Assembly: GCF_019393635.1 (NCBI RefSeq)
Contig: NC_057861.1
Span: 456,179,330 to 456,243,329, forward strand
Origin: Dromiciops gliroides
Lineage: Eukaryota; Chordata; Mammalia; Microbiotheria; Microbiotheriidae
DNA length: 64,000 bases
Direction of reading: 5' to 3'
Shown here in pieces: positions 10,492 through 23,090 of this stretch (the first letter of the stretch is position 1; each line of letters begins with the position of its first letter). Below the pieces are notes generated by a model. The model was not told the DNA's origin, did not search any database, and was given only the letters and a program-made list of their open reading frames with translations. The translations under genes and the position numbers were made by a program.

Positions 10492-13020
10492 AGAAGATTA
10501 GCTAGCCAAGAGAGGTATTAGAGATTATTTTATTCACCCCTTTGATTTATAGATAAAGAAATTAAGGCTGTAATTCATAAATTGTTTCTATATTTCATTT
10601 TGTTTTTTTTTCTATGTATTCATACTACCCTTTCATGTGTCTTTGGCCCAGAGGTATGCTGGAGCCAGCTTGAGAGAACCAATGATTAATTTTCAGGATG
10701 AGCATTTCCACCTCAGAAATCATCAAAATGCTAAAATCAGAGCTTGATTTTTATTTTGTTGATTTCTAGACTTACAGTGATGGAGAAAATGTTCATCAGA
10801 TTAAATTTTAAAGTGTCATCGAATTTGGTTCTAAGAATTAACCCTCAGATTTCTTTTTTGTCTTCTCATGGCATCCTGTGCATAACTGATATTAAATAAA
10901 TACCATTGCTTATTGTGTGTTCAAATTACTATAGAGGAGCTCAGATACAAAGATAAGACAGTTCATATATGACTGCTGCAGCCCCATTAGAAAAGAGAAC
11001 TACTTGATGGCTACAAATCTCAAGAAGAAACATCAAAAGGCACTGTCTGTCTGCTCCCTGCTGCTTTAAAGTGACGTCCAAACATGGATTTCCCACTCAG
11101 GAGCACACAAGATGGAACTCGGCCAAGAGGGACCAGCAACTATCTATGTTCTTGTAAGCCTAAAATGCTTCTTACTCAAAGCTGCATGTCTTGTAAAAAC
11201 TGTTTGCCCAGCACCAGAGCAATCTGTGTTCAGGGAAGTCTGAAACAAAGTGGTTTTTGAAAAGCAGTGGAAAGTACAAGAAGCTATGAAATCCATAAAC
11301 CCAGGAAAGCAATGACTCAGAGAGAAACCATCTACCCAATGTTCACAAATTGAAAAACATTCAAGACATTAGAACAGGCCCTGCTTCTCTAGGCTGGTTC
11401 TATCATGACCTTCCTTGACCTTTTTACCTGAAGTTTTGAAATAGTAATACATTCAGACTGGGGAAGCATGAACGTCCTCCATGACCAGAAATTTGACCTA
11501 AAGATCACCTCCTCTCAATATATATGGTAAGGAACCAAATTACTGATTAGGCATCTGAAAAGGTAAGGGAAATAACTGTCACTAACAATGAAGCAGAAGG
11601 CTAAAAACAAATCAACTTGTGTTTTTTTTTCCTTGCCTTATACACTGTTCTTGAAAAATCTTTGTGAATTGCAAATGCTATGTTGTATGGAAACCACTTC
11701 ACAAAATCTTCTTGTCATTTTCTTTTCTCATTCTATTAATCTGATCAATTTTTGTTCTATATATTTACAGTCTTATCATTATAATTCATTAATAAATTAT
11801 GGTTAATTTTTTTTCAAGTCACCTAGAAATTGATAGCTTAATGATCACATAAACATGGCCTGAAAGGAAAGAGGAAATGGGGGAAAATTAAATTGAAAAT
11901 GTTTTCTTTTCTATGTAAACATTATATTCACTCCAAATGCAAAGTCTTTGACTCCACTCTTACACCAATCCAATAGAAAATAATATTTTTATGAAGATAC
12001 TTTTCAACATCTGCCTTCTTTTCTCAGTGTTCAGAAGCCAGGGAAAAGACAAATACTATCATTTGTGAGCATGTGCTACCTTGGCTTGCTATTTACTTGA
12101 ACACAGACTTGAATTAAAATAACTGTACAATTTAGGAGGAAATGAAGTGTATCTCCTAATTCAACCCATTTATAATTTGCGGAAAATCTACATGAGAAAT
12201 TTATATAGTCTATGTTTCAAATGTGACCCATAGTCAAGAAGTTGGTATGAGTCACCCATTATTGAACCATGTGTGGAAACACGGATTCATTTTAGAGAGT
12301 TTTTCTGCCCAGAGGTTATTTTTTGATCTTCAAGAGTTTGTGAAACTAAGTCTTTTCCCCTAACAGTAAAGCTATAAGGTTTTCTGCATATACTTTAGGT
12401 TTGTATGTATTTACACACAGTGGAAGATTATCAAGTACTTTCCTCCTTGAAAGTAATTTATTGAGCACGTAACTGACTGACCCCTTCCTACCCTCATTAG
12501 CTCTTTACTTTTTACCACATCAGTATAGATGTGTACAGTTTAAAAAGTATTATAGTGATTTGTCATATTCTCAAAATCTTTCATGCATATACACCCCATA
12601 TCACCAGCAAGCCTACAAGGTCCTCAAAGAAAAAAGACCCTAAATTCCAATTCTCTTGTGTATCACCTATTTTAAGGCTCTCTACATTCTAGGTCTTCAA
12701 TAAATGTTTGTTAGATGAATTAATACATTTTGCTTGAATAAATAAGACAGTTCTATGATTTCTGAGTAAGTATATTACAATCTGTCCATGTTCAGCCTAA
12801 CTTAACTACTTACCATATGCTAAATATTGAGGAATATGGAGATTTTTAAAAGAAAGAAATTTTTTTAAAAAGAAACACAAGACACAGTTAATTCAAATTC
12901 AAACAATACATTTTCATTACTAAAATAAGTTATCATAGTTGGAAGGATACGTAATGAATCCTGATAAATTCCTGATTATATAAGTGACTTACAAATGAAT
13001 TTCCACACAACAATCCTGTA
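10492..13020. other. Long stretch with no recognised repeat or gene
   Basis: About 2.5 kb without SINE, LINE 3' ends or LTRs, except a possible L2-type tail near 12610-12715 (ctctacattctaggtcttcaataaatg). Reading frames are short and featureless. This is one of the two longest single-copy-looking stretches in the window. Confidence 0.55.
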
Positions 13021-13148
13021 AGATATGTAAGGCAAGTATTATTTAACCCATTTTATAGATGGGAAAACTGAACCTCAGAAAGAACAAGTGATTTGTCTAT
13101 GGTTACACAGCTAGTATCATATCCACTCTTTAAACCTAAATCTTCTGA
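13021..13148 (-). repeat. MIR/THER-type SINE remnant
   Basis: It contains cccattttatagatgggaaaactgaacctc and ggttacacagctagtat, the reverse-complement core and tRNA-like part of MIR. It abuts the longer SINE at its right. Confidence 0.7.
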
Positions 13149-13403
13149 CTCTATTTTAGTCATTTTCAGTTGTGTCCAACTCTTTGTGACCCATTTTGGG
13201 GTTTCTTGGCAAAGATACTGGAGTGGTTTGCCATTTCCTTCTCTGAATCATTTTATAGATGAGGAAACTGAGGCAAACACGGTTGAGTGACTTTGCTAGG
13301 GACATACATCTAGTAGGTGTCTGAGACCAGATTTGACCTCAGGAAAAGGAGTCTTCCTGACTCCAGATCCAGCATTCTAACCACTATACCACCCTAGCTG
13401 TCC
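13149..13403 (-). mobile_element. Long MAR1-like SINE
   Basis: In the minus direction it has a complete head, the ctgaggtcaaatctggtctc box and the long tail. On the plus strand the tail reads cagttgtgtccaactctttg, gtttcttggcaaagatactgg, atgaggaaactgaggcaaac. Confidence 0.85.
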
Positions 13404-13429
13404 TCTGACTCTATGCCCATTGCTTTTTT

Positions 13430-13925
13430 CACTTATACCTCACTGCCTCTAATTCAGTGCAGAAATTCCTTCACATCATCCAGTACAACCAACCAACCCC
13501 CTCCTAAATATGTCAAGTGAAAGAAAAATCACTACTTATAAGTCAGCATTCCATTGTGGGACAGCTACAATTGTTACAAATTCTTTCTCGTGGAGGGAAA
13601 ATTGGCTCCAATTCACTGATCCCAGTTCTTTCTTTTGGAGCTGCACAGACATAATCTGGGTCTTCTTCCTATATTTGAAGACACTCATCACGTCCCACCT
13701 TAGTCATCACTCCTCCCCAAAATTCCCAGCTCCTTCGATCATTTCTCATATGACATGATTTCCATGTCATCGTCCGAGGTCACCCTGCTCTGGACACACT
13801 TTAATTTGGCAATGTCTCTTCTAAAATGTGGTGCCCAGAAAGTAACACAAACAACAATTAGTGTGTGCTCTGGCCAGAGAATTCATTTGACTATAATCTC
13901 ATATGAGTCATCCAGAATTAAATTG
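13430..13925 (-). mobile_element. L3/CR1-type LINE 3' region
   Basis: The plus strand reads gaagacactcatcacgtccc, ccctgctctggacacacttt, aatttggcaatgtctcttct and aatgtggtgcccagaaag. From memory this text belongs to antisense L3/CR1 3' ends. It is old and diverged. Confidence 0.7.
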
Positions 13926-14336
13926 TTGTTGTTGTTGTTTTCACCACACCCTGATATGTCACATTGACCAAATCATAAAGAAGTTGACTGGATGGGAATT
14001 AGGCAGCAAATCAGAACCTTGCTGCAACCTAGTCAACAGAACGTGGACTATTTATGTAAAACATTTAACAATCTTGAGATAAAGGGAATGAGGGAATGAG
14101 ACATGCAGGGAAGGGGGGAAAATAAGAGTTGAAATGAGATTAAGATATTGTTTGAAATATTGGCAGAGCAGCATCAGGAAATCCTAATGCAACCTACCTA
14201 GGTTTTTATCTTTCTCTGAGCAGTAACATTGGACAGATCATTGTGAGACAGATAAGAATGCATCTGGGCACTATATCCAGCTCTGACTATATTATTGGCT
14301 AGAGGAACAATATTGATGATGATGATTGCTAGCATC

Positions 14337-14656
14337 TTATTGTTATTCTTGTTTGTCCTTCATTCTCAAAGAGGACCATGGCATCAGAAGGTGATGTCAT
14401 GACTTGCAGTGGATTGTATTTAAGTAAGGGAGGACTGTGCAAGGTCACCAACCTTACTCTCTCCTCCAGAGCCATCTGCATCCAGTGGCAAGATATACAT
14501 CAGGATGACTGGAGATGGCCCTAATGTTTAAGGCAATTAGGGTTAAATGACCTGCCCAGGGTCATGGAACTAGTAAGTGTCTGAGTTGAGATTTGAACTC
14601 AGGTCCTCCTGACTTCAGGGCCAGTGCTCTATCCACTTAACCACCTAACTGCCTTT
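14337..14656 (-). mobile_element. Composite SINE with a distinct 3' tail
   Basis: In the minus direction the tRNA-like head (cagttaggtggttaagtgga) and ordinary SINE body end at aaccctaattgcc. They continue into about 180 bp of unrelated tail (catctccagtcatcctgatg, gccactggatgcagatggct, ending gaatgaaggacaaacaagaa). This is a longer SINE type than the WSINE1-like copies. Confidence 0.75.
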
Positions 14657-15490
14657 CCTTGGAGGTAGGAATTAGAGCTAGTAAGGTAAAGTGTCTTAGG
14701 CAGGATGGAATGTATTGAGTATGAAACCTACGTTAAAAAATTTTGAAAATGAAAGTGAAATTTGAAAATGAAATTTGAAAATATGTTTCCTGTAGGCATA
14801 TAGTTAAGTGTCCTGGTGGCTGACTAGACCCCTGACATTTTCTCCATACAGTGAAAACTGGGAGAAAATATCTAAAGGCAGTTGTTAGAGTCTAATGTTA
14901 ATGGTAAGTAGTGCTATTGAGATACATGGCCACCCCCTGGGTTCTGGTCTGTTCCAAAGACATTAGAAACCAATTGGCCTGCTGTTTCTCCAATACACAC
15001 CATTTGGGGCCGTATGGCCCTAGTTGGACAACACTGGAATGTTATCACATCATTATTTCCTCCCATCCATCTATGTGTTTCCTCTAGTAATCACCAGAAA
15101 GAAACACATTTAAACAGTCAAGAGTGACAACAATAAATACTTGCAAATTGAACTTCAAGGGTCATTAATTGATGCCAGGCAATATACACCTTTTAATGAA
15201 TTTGACATTTAATACAGTTCAATCAGTAGCTGTTACTAGCACACTGTTCAAAGGGGAAATAAATACAGATTTACTGGACTGTTTCAGTGGCCTTGTAGGT
15301 ATTATTTATTTTAGAAATGCCCAGGGTTTCTTTTTTATATTTCAGTAAAGTATTAGAAAAATTTTAATGTACACAGGCATTATAAAAATGTAAAAGTGTA
15401 AAAGCCTTAGATTTATGAATTAGGTATACTTCCTTCTTTAATTCTTAGTAGGTGAGATCATTGCTGACATTTATGCCCAAGCAGATGATG
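14657..15490. other. Unassigned sequence
   Basis: No gene or confident repeat was seen. A short local repetition of gaaaatgaaatttgaaaat occurs near 14740-14780. Confidence 0.5.
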
Positions 15491-15580
15491 ATGGTGGTGG
15501 TAGTGATGATAATGAAGAAGAAGAAGAAGAAGAAGAAAAGAAGAAGAAGTAGAAGAAGGAGGAGGAGGAGGAGGAGAACC
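15484..15580. repeat. GAT/GAAGAA/GGA purine microsatellite
   Basis: Runs of gatgatggtggtggtagtg, then gaagaagaag and ggaggaggagg units. The Lys/Arg-rich frame across it is a by-product. Confidence 0.9.
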
Positions 15581-15889
15581 CAGATTTGTAGGGGAGGGAT
15601 GGAAACCAAAAGTAAAGGAGGGGATTGCCATCCAGAGTTATTTACAATAGGGACTGTATGTGCCCTGAGACTACTATAATAGCTGTGGCCAACCAGGAAC
15701 CCTAAAAGACATTTGATTCTCCTCTTGGGATGGTTCTAAAGACATTGAGGGGGAAGTAGTTTAAATGCTAGCTAAGCATCCAGGGAAATGTAGTTCAAGT
15801 ATGTTAATGGAACAATGGTGCATGGGGGTTTTTTAGACAACAGCTTGAGATTACACTGGTCAAGGTATTTACACTCAAATCTATGAGTG

Positions 15890-16200
15890 CAGAAATCTGC
15901 CCTTGAGGGCAGGGAATGTCTTTTGCCTCTTTTGGGACCCACAATACTTAGCACAGCACCTGGCACATAGTATATGTTTTTGTTTTGGGTTTGTTTTGTT
16001 TTGTTTTGTTTTTTTGTTTTTGCAGGGCAATGAGGGTTAAGTGACTTGCCCAGGATCACACAGCAAGTGTCAAGTGTCTGAGGCTGGATTTGAACTCAGG
16101 TACTCCTGAATCCAAGGCCAGTGCTTTATCCACTGCGCCACCTAGCTGCCCCCTCATAGTATGTGTTTAATAAATGTTGATTGATTGATTGTCGTTGTTC
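15890..16200 (+). mobile_element. L2-type 3' tail interrupted by a SINE
   Basis: The left part reads ttgagggcagggaatgtctt and agcacagcacctggcacata. The right part resumes with gtgtttaataaatgttgatt and a ttga repeat. A minus-strand SINE sits between them. Confidence 0.8.
15977..16153 (-). mobile_element. tRNA-derived SINE (WSINE1-like)
   Basis: A T/G-rich reversed tail is followed by the full SINE, ending cacctagctgcccc. The duplication is catagtatatgt at 15965-15976 against catagtatgtgt at 16155-16166 (one mismatch). Confidence 0.9.
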
Positions 16201-16317
16201 TTCCTCCATCCCTTCTCCCCTCTCTTCAGATTTTCTAATGTTTGCATAGGACAACTTCTTTCCCAGACCTTCTTTTAAAAAATTATTCTCCATGAATTTC
16301 AGAACAACAGCAACAAT

Positions 16318-16582
16318 AATTAATAATAATATCTAACATATATATAACTCTTTAGAATCTGCAAATCACTTGACAAATGTTATCTCATCTGTTCTTCCTC
16401 ACAATAACCCTGAGAGGTAGGTGTCATTAGAGATACTATTATTAACTCCATTATATAGATGAGGAAAACCAAGTTTAAATGACTTGCCCAGAGTCACACA
16501 ACTAGTAAACATCTGAGGCCATATTTGTACTCAGATTTTCCTAACTCCAAGTCTGGCAATCTATCCATTGTGCTACCTAGAC
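16318..16582 (-). repeat. MIR/THER-type SINE, nearly complete
   Basis: The order on the plus strand is atctcatctgttcttcctca, ccctgagaggtaggtgtcat, atatagatgaggaaaacc, agtcacacaactagtaaac, ccattgtgctacctag: a reversed MIR from tail to head. Confidence 0.8.
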
Positions 16583-17550
16583 CCTCTAATTAGCACACCA
16601 TTGCAGTCACAGGTTGGTTCTCTAGCTATTACAGTACACACAAAATTGAATTCACTTAAATCCGGCCAAAGGTCTCCAAATTATTTGAATGAAACTCTTC
16701 ACAAAAGCATACATTACCACTGGGAACCACTGGATGTAGCTAACTTGATGAATGGACAACCTAGAAACATAAAGGAAAAATTTTGTGTTGACAAGTGTCT
16801 CCAGCAAAGGAGCTGTATACTTAAATGAGGTATGTATATACACTTTGATGTCATGCTTTTGAAAGTCAAAGACCAATGAGGCTGCTAATGAAGGCAGAGC
16901 ATCAATCCTATGTGTGTAGAATGGATTTGCCAATCCAGTGCTCTCAGCTCAGTCAAGCTCTGAATTCCTTATTACAATAATGTTTCCAGTTGTGTTGCCT
17001 GAATCAGCTGACTGGAGCCCTCTAAGTGAGGCCCAGCTTACAGGCTTGGCCTCCCTAGCAGCACTTTCATTCCCATGCAGACCAACACCTACCTACCTCC
17101 TTACTTTTCAGGTTCAAAAGGGGAAAGTTGAGCCAACTGTATTGACAATATTTTTATACATTTACTGAAATTCCAGACACCAGATGCACATATGAAACTA
17201 TATTAACTAAATAAATTACTATGGGATATCTCCATGATAGGAGAAATTTTTGACATCTTGAATTGAAATATATATTTCTCAAGAGGATGAAAAAAATTGA
17301 TGACTACTCATTTTTAGAGTGGCACACCATAAAATTTCTTTCTCTTCAAAACACAAAACCAGAACCTTGCTATGGAGTTTGGTAGTGTTTAGGATTTCTT
17401 TTTTAATTTGCTTTTTTCCCCTTTTATCTTAATTTTTTTAGCTCTAGAAGAAACAGGAGTAGCAACTACTGCTCCTAATTTAATTTGGTAACAATCCTTT
17501 TAACCACTTGTTTAATAAAATAAAGTAAACAAAGAAAGAACTTTTGTTTT
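16583..17550. other. Unassigned sequence
   Basis: No recognised gene or repeat. Open frames of 70-95 codons exist on both strands but show no domain or repeated motif. Confidence 0.5.
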
Positions 17551-17655
17551 ATACATATATATGTGTGTATGTATACATATACATTTATATACATGTATAT
17601 AGATGTATATGTGTATGTAAGTGTGTGTGTATATATGTGAGTATACACACACACA
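17551..17655. repeat. TA/TG/CA alternating microsatellite
   Basis: Imperfect tatatgtgtatg-type alternation runs for about 100 bp and ends in a short CACA run. Confidence 0.9.
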
Positions 17656-18473
17656 AAGTATACAAGCCCTTTCTTTTCTGCCTCTGTGAAGTGATGTGTT
17701 AAGGAGGAAGATAAGAGACAGGTCTTGATACATTCCTAGTCTTAGCCGGCCAATGCCACGTGCTGTTAAGAAAATGGAAATTAAAAATATATGCGAAAAA
17801 ACCTAAAAATTCCAACTACAACACACACCTGGATGTGCAGGTGAAGATAACCTGTGCTCTCATTCATAGCAATCACTCCAAAAGCAAAGGGACATTTTAT
17901 ACTGTGTTGTTGACTAAGATTTCAGCCAACTCAAATAAATTTTACAGACTCTTCCCCCCCCCCCATGTCATGTTGGTTCAGCTGAACCATTTATACAACA
18001 ATATTTATATAGTCTCCATAGCTGAAAACTCTCTCATGCAGTCAGGATATAAGAACCTCATGGATTTTTCATGCAAAATTCACATTTCAGATTATTCTCT
18101 TACAAAAACCATCATGCTCCTTATGCTGGCAGGTGAACCAGAGAGTGGTGATTGGAACAAGGCGATGAAATATGGGTGACACTTCCTCTAATGCCTTCGG
18201 CAGTATCATATGTGCAACAGCTGCCCTTCTGTAAGTCGTGATTCTCAAACTGGGTGTTCCAGGGAGGCTCTCAGAGCCTCCCTGAGAACTGAATTGGGAA
18301 ACTCCAAAGCTCCGGTTTGTTGGTAGCATAAATATGAGTAACCATTTTTCTTACTGGAAAATTGGGGGGAGGGGAGTAGGGAGATAAGGCTCAGAGGCAA
18401 GACAAAGGCTAAGCTTGGGTAAGAAAAGTTGAGGAGGCAAATCCAAAAGAAGAAAGAGAAATCTGTGTTGTGC
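17656..18473. other. Unassigned sequence with a strong hairpin
   Basis: No recognised gene. It includes a 9-base C run near 17955 and a perfect 12-bp inverted repeat at 18260-18284. Open frames here lack recognisable domains. Confidence 0.5.
18260..18284. other. Perfect inverted repeat (12-bp arms, 1-base centre)
   Basis: The left arm cagggaggctct is followed by c and then the exact reverse complement agagcctccctg. The single-base centre is too tight for a full-length stem, so the end of the hairpin would open. The role is unknown. Confidence 0.8.
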
Positions 18474-18613
18474 TTAAGGTGACACAGTGGATAAAGCACC
18501 AGCCTGGATTCAGGAGGACCTGAGTTCAAATCCAGCCTCAGACACTTGAAACTAGCTGTGTGACCCTTGGCAAGTTACTTAACCCCAATTGCCTCACACA
18601 CATACACAAAAAG
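18474..18613 (+). mobile_element. tRNA-derived SINE (WSINE1-like)
   Basis: The head is slightly shortened (gcttaaggtgacacagtgga). The body runs through gacctgagttcaaatccagc and ends accccaattgcctcac with an ACACA-rich tail. Confidence 0.85.
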
Positions 18614-18795
18614 AACCTATGGAAAAGCCAGCTAGTTGGGTTGGAGTCTCTAAATTTGCATATCTCATGTTTCTTTTGAGCTACTTCAATTCTGCTTTGC
18701 TCATAGAGCACAGCACCTTCTCTGATGAGGGCACACTATGCTGGGTGGTCCTGTGCCAGTGTCTCTCATGTCATGCAGTCAATTCCAAAGTTCTT

Positions 18796-18940
18796 TCTTT
18801 CTTTTTGGCCAGGCAATGAGGGTTAAATGACTTGCCCAGGGTCACACAGCTAGTAAGTGTCAAGTATCTGAGGCAAGAATTGAACTGAGGTCCTCCTGAA
18901 TCCAGGGCCAGTGCCTTATCCACTGTGCCACCAAGGTGCC
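18796..18940 (-). mobile_element. tRNA-derived SINE (WSINE1-like)
   Basis: Full-length reversed SINE with a perfect 17-bp duplication, tcaattccaaagttctt, at 18779-18795 and 18941-18957. Confidence 0.95.
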
Positions 18941-18957
18941 TCAATTCCAAAGTTCTT

Positions 18958-19489
18958 AAGAGAGACCTTGAGAGTGTCCTTATAATGCTTTTTTCTGAAC
19001 ACCACGTGTATTCTATGAGTTCTCCATATGAGATATAGCTGGCCTGTCAACCAAGTCCCCAAAAGTAGATGTGAGGTGATTGATAAGAGTAACATATGTC
19101 CCTGCTTATTTGCAAAAGAGAATCCCTTAGTGGGGCAGTTGGTGACCTATGCAAAGACCTTCAGGCTGAGAAACAAGGGCACACAATACTCCATACTCCA
19201 TCCAAATTCTACATAGACTAGTTGGTTCTTATGGATGGGATAATGATCTATAGTGGTCCTCTGAGTAAGAAGATGGCCTTGGCTTGGGTCTGGACTATGA
19301 ATTAATAACAATTAAATTCATTAAGCATTTGTATTTAAGCATCTCTTAGGCCCCATGCAGAGATACAAGGACAGAATCAAAACACAACATATACACAGAG
19401 ACAAAATATGCACGGATAAATAAGTACAAAATTTCAGAAGAAATGGGAAAATAAGTAAAAGCCATGTGCCTCTGTAGCTTCCACCTTTA
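18958..19489. other. Unassigned sequence with an old repeat trace
   Basis: About 19310-19460 resembles the 'attaagcatttg...agatacaaggacag' interspersed repeat seen elsewhere in the window. Nothing else was recognised. Confidence 0.45.
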
Positions 19490-19765
19490 GTTCCTAGTTC
19501 TGTCCTCTAAAGACAAACTGAAAAAGTCTAATTCCTCATCCCAAGTAACAGCCTTCAACTTCCTGAAGACAGCTATCATGTCCCAACAACAATATCATAT
19601 CCTTAGTTCCTTCAACTGATTACCATAAGACCTGACCTGAAGCCCATTCTCAGTCTTGGTTACTACCTTTCTCTGGAAACTCACTAGTTTATCAGTGACA
19701 TTTCAAAAATAAGACACCAAGAATTGAATTCAATACTACAGAAGTGTTGAACATGACATGCAGAT
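19490..19765 (-). mobile_element. L3/CR1-type LINE 3' fragment
   Basis: The plus strand contains ttcctgaagacagctatcat, gtcccaacaac and agttccttcaactgat, the same antisense text as the copy near 13700. It is diverged and short. Confidence 0.65.
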
Positions 19766-20237
19766 GCTGTGAATGACTCGGAGACAATCAAAAGTGATGC
19801 ACAATAGGCAATGTTTATGGTAATGGCAGGTATAATACCTCGAGCCAGCTATGGTGTTGGGCAAGACCACTGGGAGCTGTCCTCTCAGAGCTGTTCATGA
19901 TGACCCCATTAAGGTTACCCACAAGACTAGATTGTGGTTCCCCTTGGACAGAGTCAGGTGGGATTCGTCATCCTGCTGATAAATCAGCTTCAGTGACCAA
20001 GCTGGCTGGTCTGCTCTGGCTAAGGCAGGCTAACCATTGGATTAAAATATGGGGTTTTAAAACATTTTTCTGAAGGATAGGGGTTAGAAGTTTGTCCAGA
20101 GTGTACACACAAGGTGAAATCAGACAGTGTCTTGGGGCCATCTAAACTTATTTATATGAAGTTTACGCCTAGAGGGTGTTACCTGCGGGTGTGACTATGA
20201 CTTGGTTAAACTTATATGCTTCTTTACATTAAGAAAT
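19766..20237. other. Unassigned sequence
   Basis: No gene or confident repeat was recognised. Confidence 0.45.
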
Positions 20238-20410
<173 letters not shown>

Positions 20411-20619
20411 TGAGTTATTTTACTAAGCATGATGGGGTGCATACCTTGTGGTTACATTCACAGATATATGAGGGCTTTAGGAATTTAAATAAGTTGTAGA
20501 AACAGCTGAGAGGGCAATGTCCTCTGCTGTACCCATTCCTCTGCTCTCCATTCCATAGTCTAGGCTTTATAGATGATTTCTTCCTCACTTCTGATTGTCA
20601 GCTTTTTTTAGTGAGTGGA

Positions 20620-21290
20620 ATAGTGGGTTTTACACAGGTGTTCTTACAACTGTAGTAGAATGATCATCTTCCAACTCTTGGACACTATCTCTTCTTTGAT
20701 GCCATTTAAGATAGCAATTGCTATTTCTAGCTGCTACATTACACCACATTACACTAACATTTAGCCCAAAACCACTAGATTTGTTTTTCAGGTAAAACAA
20801 GATCTAGTCCCACCTCCACCATTTTATATATTTGAAGTTAATTTTTTAAAACACTCTGCATTTTACATTTATTCTCTACTATATTTTGTCTCAATAGATT
20901 AAGCCCAGGATCCCAGCCTGTCACAATCTTCTTAGATCCTCACATTGTCATCTAATATGCCAACTCTCCTAGTCTTATACAATCTGAAAGTTTGATAAAT
21001 ATGCCATTAGTAACTTCATCCAAGTCACTGACAAACATAGTAGACAGGATAGGGCCAAGGATCAATCTCTGAGACACTCCACTGGAAGCTTTCTTGTAAG
21101 ACGGCATTGGACTTTTTCCATATAGAAGATGACATGTCATATATGTACACACAGCCAGTTCCAAACACACCTAAGAGTACTATTGTCTACTATATTTCTA
21201 TGTTTTCCCCCCACAAGAATAGCATGACCAAAGGATGAGACTTTTCTCCAACTGCTAGTGGCCTCTCAACCAAACCACCTGTTTAACTAG
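20620..21290 (-). mobile_element. L3/CR1-type LINE with reverse-transcriptase remnant
   Basis: On the minus strand at 20952-21170 a 72-codon open stretch includes SGVSQRLILGPILSTMFVSDLDE. This is recognisable as the region after the polymerase block of CR1/L3 reverse transcriptase (family pattern GVPQGS..GP.LF..F..DLD). The catalytic YxDD region has decayed. The surrounding plus-strand text matches other L3 copies. Confidence 0.75.
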
Positions 21291-21369
21291 TGTATAGTGT
21301 GTATAAAAATACACATGCATGTGCGAATTTTATATTTATTTTGTTTCTACAGTAGAATAGAAGCTCAAT

Positions 21370-21655
21370 ATAAATAGAGATTGTTTCACTCTTTGTACTT
21401 GCATTCCCAATGCCTAGCACAGAGCTTGGCACATAGTACCTGCTTAATAAATATCTATTGATTGATTTAGTGTGATACAGGGAAAAGAACACTGCCTCTG
21501 AAGTCCAAGGACACGGCTTCAAATACTGCTTCTCTTGCTTACTCCCTGTGTAACCCTGGACAAGCCATTTAACTTTCCTCAGCCTCAGTTTCCTCATGTG
21601 TAAAATGAGCAGGTTGGACAAGATGACCTCTGAGGTTCCTTCTGTGCTACTATGA
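21370..21655 (+). repeat. L2-type tail followed by a MIR SINE
   Basis: 21370-21470 reads cctagcacagagcttggcac and cttaataaatatctattgat. 21471-21655 is a forward MIR with a degraded head, a ccctgtgtaaccctggacaa box and a cagcctcagtttcctcatgt core. Confidence 0.8.
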
Positions 21656-22752
21656 CTTTGTTAAATGTTTTGCTAAAATTGAAATCTAACACAGAGGCTT
21701 TGCTTAACTGGGACTCACAGGGAGGATAACCTCTTCCATTTCCTATCCCTTACTCAGCCATTGTAGTTTGTTTTGGGTTCACTTGTACTTGGAGGATTTA
21801 GGCTCCTACTTCTCATGTTCTTTTTACATTTAATAAGCTCCACCCCATCATACTGGGGACAATTTTATTCATGGCTCTCATCTAAAGTCACACACACACA
21901 CAAAAGGTGGGGATTAACAAAAAGAACTCCAGATATAAAATGAATTGTGCATAGGACATGTCATTTGAGACACAGAGAGCAATGATTACTCTAAAAATCA
22001 TAACATGTGTTATAAAATGATAAGAACAGAATTTAGTAGCTTATGTTATAACTACTGTTGTAATCTGCTGGAAGAAAGCTAGGTAAGCCACATCATGACA
22101 TAAAACAGACTTACCATATTGCCAATTATGCATTCTGTGCTTTATATCTCAGCTCCAACGGATATGATACAATTCATTCTGCTGGTGAAATAGTCTAGGC
22201 CTGACTCTTTTCCTTGTAGTGACCAAACTCTATGAAGAACCCCCTACTCCCCCCCCATTAGCCACTGTCATTCTGGTGGATATTATGGCCTGCCCATGGA
22301 TACTTCTACTTCCACCATGTCCACAGGACAAAACCAGTTCAGTCTTCTAGAGATTTCAAAATCCACAAGGTTATTTGGACACTTTCATCTCAGGAGACTC
22401 ATTCACTCAAGATCAAGAAAGAAAACCCACCAGGAAGCAGAGGTTGCCAAGTGCTTATAGCCACATGAAAGCCAGGTGGAAGAATGGGACCATCTGTCCC
22501 CTCCCCCAATCAACTCTTGGGAGATAGCTCAAAGCAACACTTGTGCCTCAGAGCCAAAAAGAAGAAACAGAGAAATGGAAGGATAGTGTACCCCATTTTG
22601 CATCTCCACTGAGTCCTAACTCAGGAGCCAATTAGGGAATTCATCCTTTCTCATTGCAAGGCCCTATGGAATGCATAGTGAAAAATAGCCTCACCCACAA
22701 AATCCATAAGGTTAGTAGAAGTTATATTGAAAATGATCCAAGGGGTAGAAGG

Positions 22753-22753
<1 letters not shown>
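21656..22753. other. Unassigned sequence
   Basis: About 1.1 kb with no recognised gene or confident repeat. Frames are short. Confidence 0.5.

Positions 22754-22791
<38 letters not shown>
22754..22791. repeat. (CA)n microsatellite
   Basis: Nineteen uninterrupted CA units. Confidence 0.95.
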
Positions 22792-22792
<1 letters not shown>

Positions 22793-22911
22793 GTAAACTT
22801 AGTCTTATGGTAAGATAACTGAATGAACAAATGCTACAGAGAAAGCTAAATCATCTTGAAAATATCTGATAAAAAGGGAAGACTACAACAATTATTACAA
22901 AACCTCATAAT

Positions 22912-23090
22912 GGAGACTGCTGGATATGGAGTCACAGGATTTGGGTTCAGTTTCTATTTTCCCACATACTAGTTGGGTAAGTCACTCTCTGGGCCTCAAT
23001 TTCCTTACCTGTGAGATAAGAAGAGTGAAGTAGATAACATATAAAGCTCTTTCTTACTCTAAATTTATAGTCTATCACTTCAGAATAATT
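22912..23090 (+). repeat. MIR/THER-type SINE
   Basis: It contains tggagtcacaggatttgggt, tagttgggtaagtcactctc and ctcaatttccttacctgtg in forward order. Confidence 0.75.

Noticed and set aside
15452-15679. Met/Lys/Arg-rich short frame
   Set aside because: It is a translation of the GAT/GAAGAA microsatellite.
17760-18179. Open frame of 139 codons
   Set aside because: No domain and no codon pattern typical of genes; it covers a C run and is probably chance.
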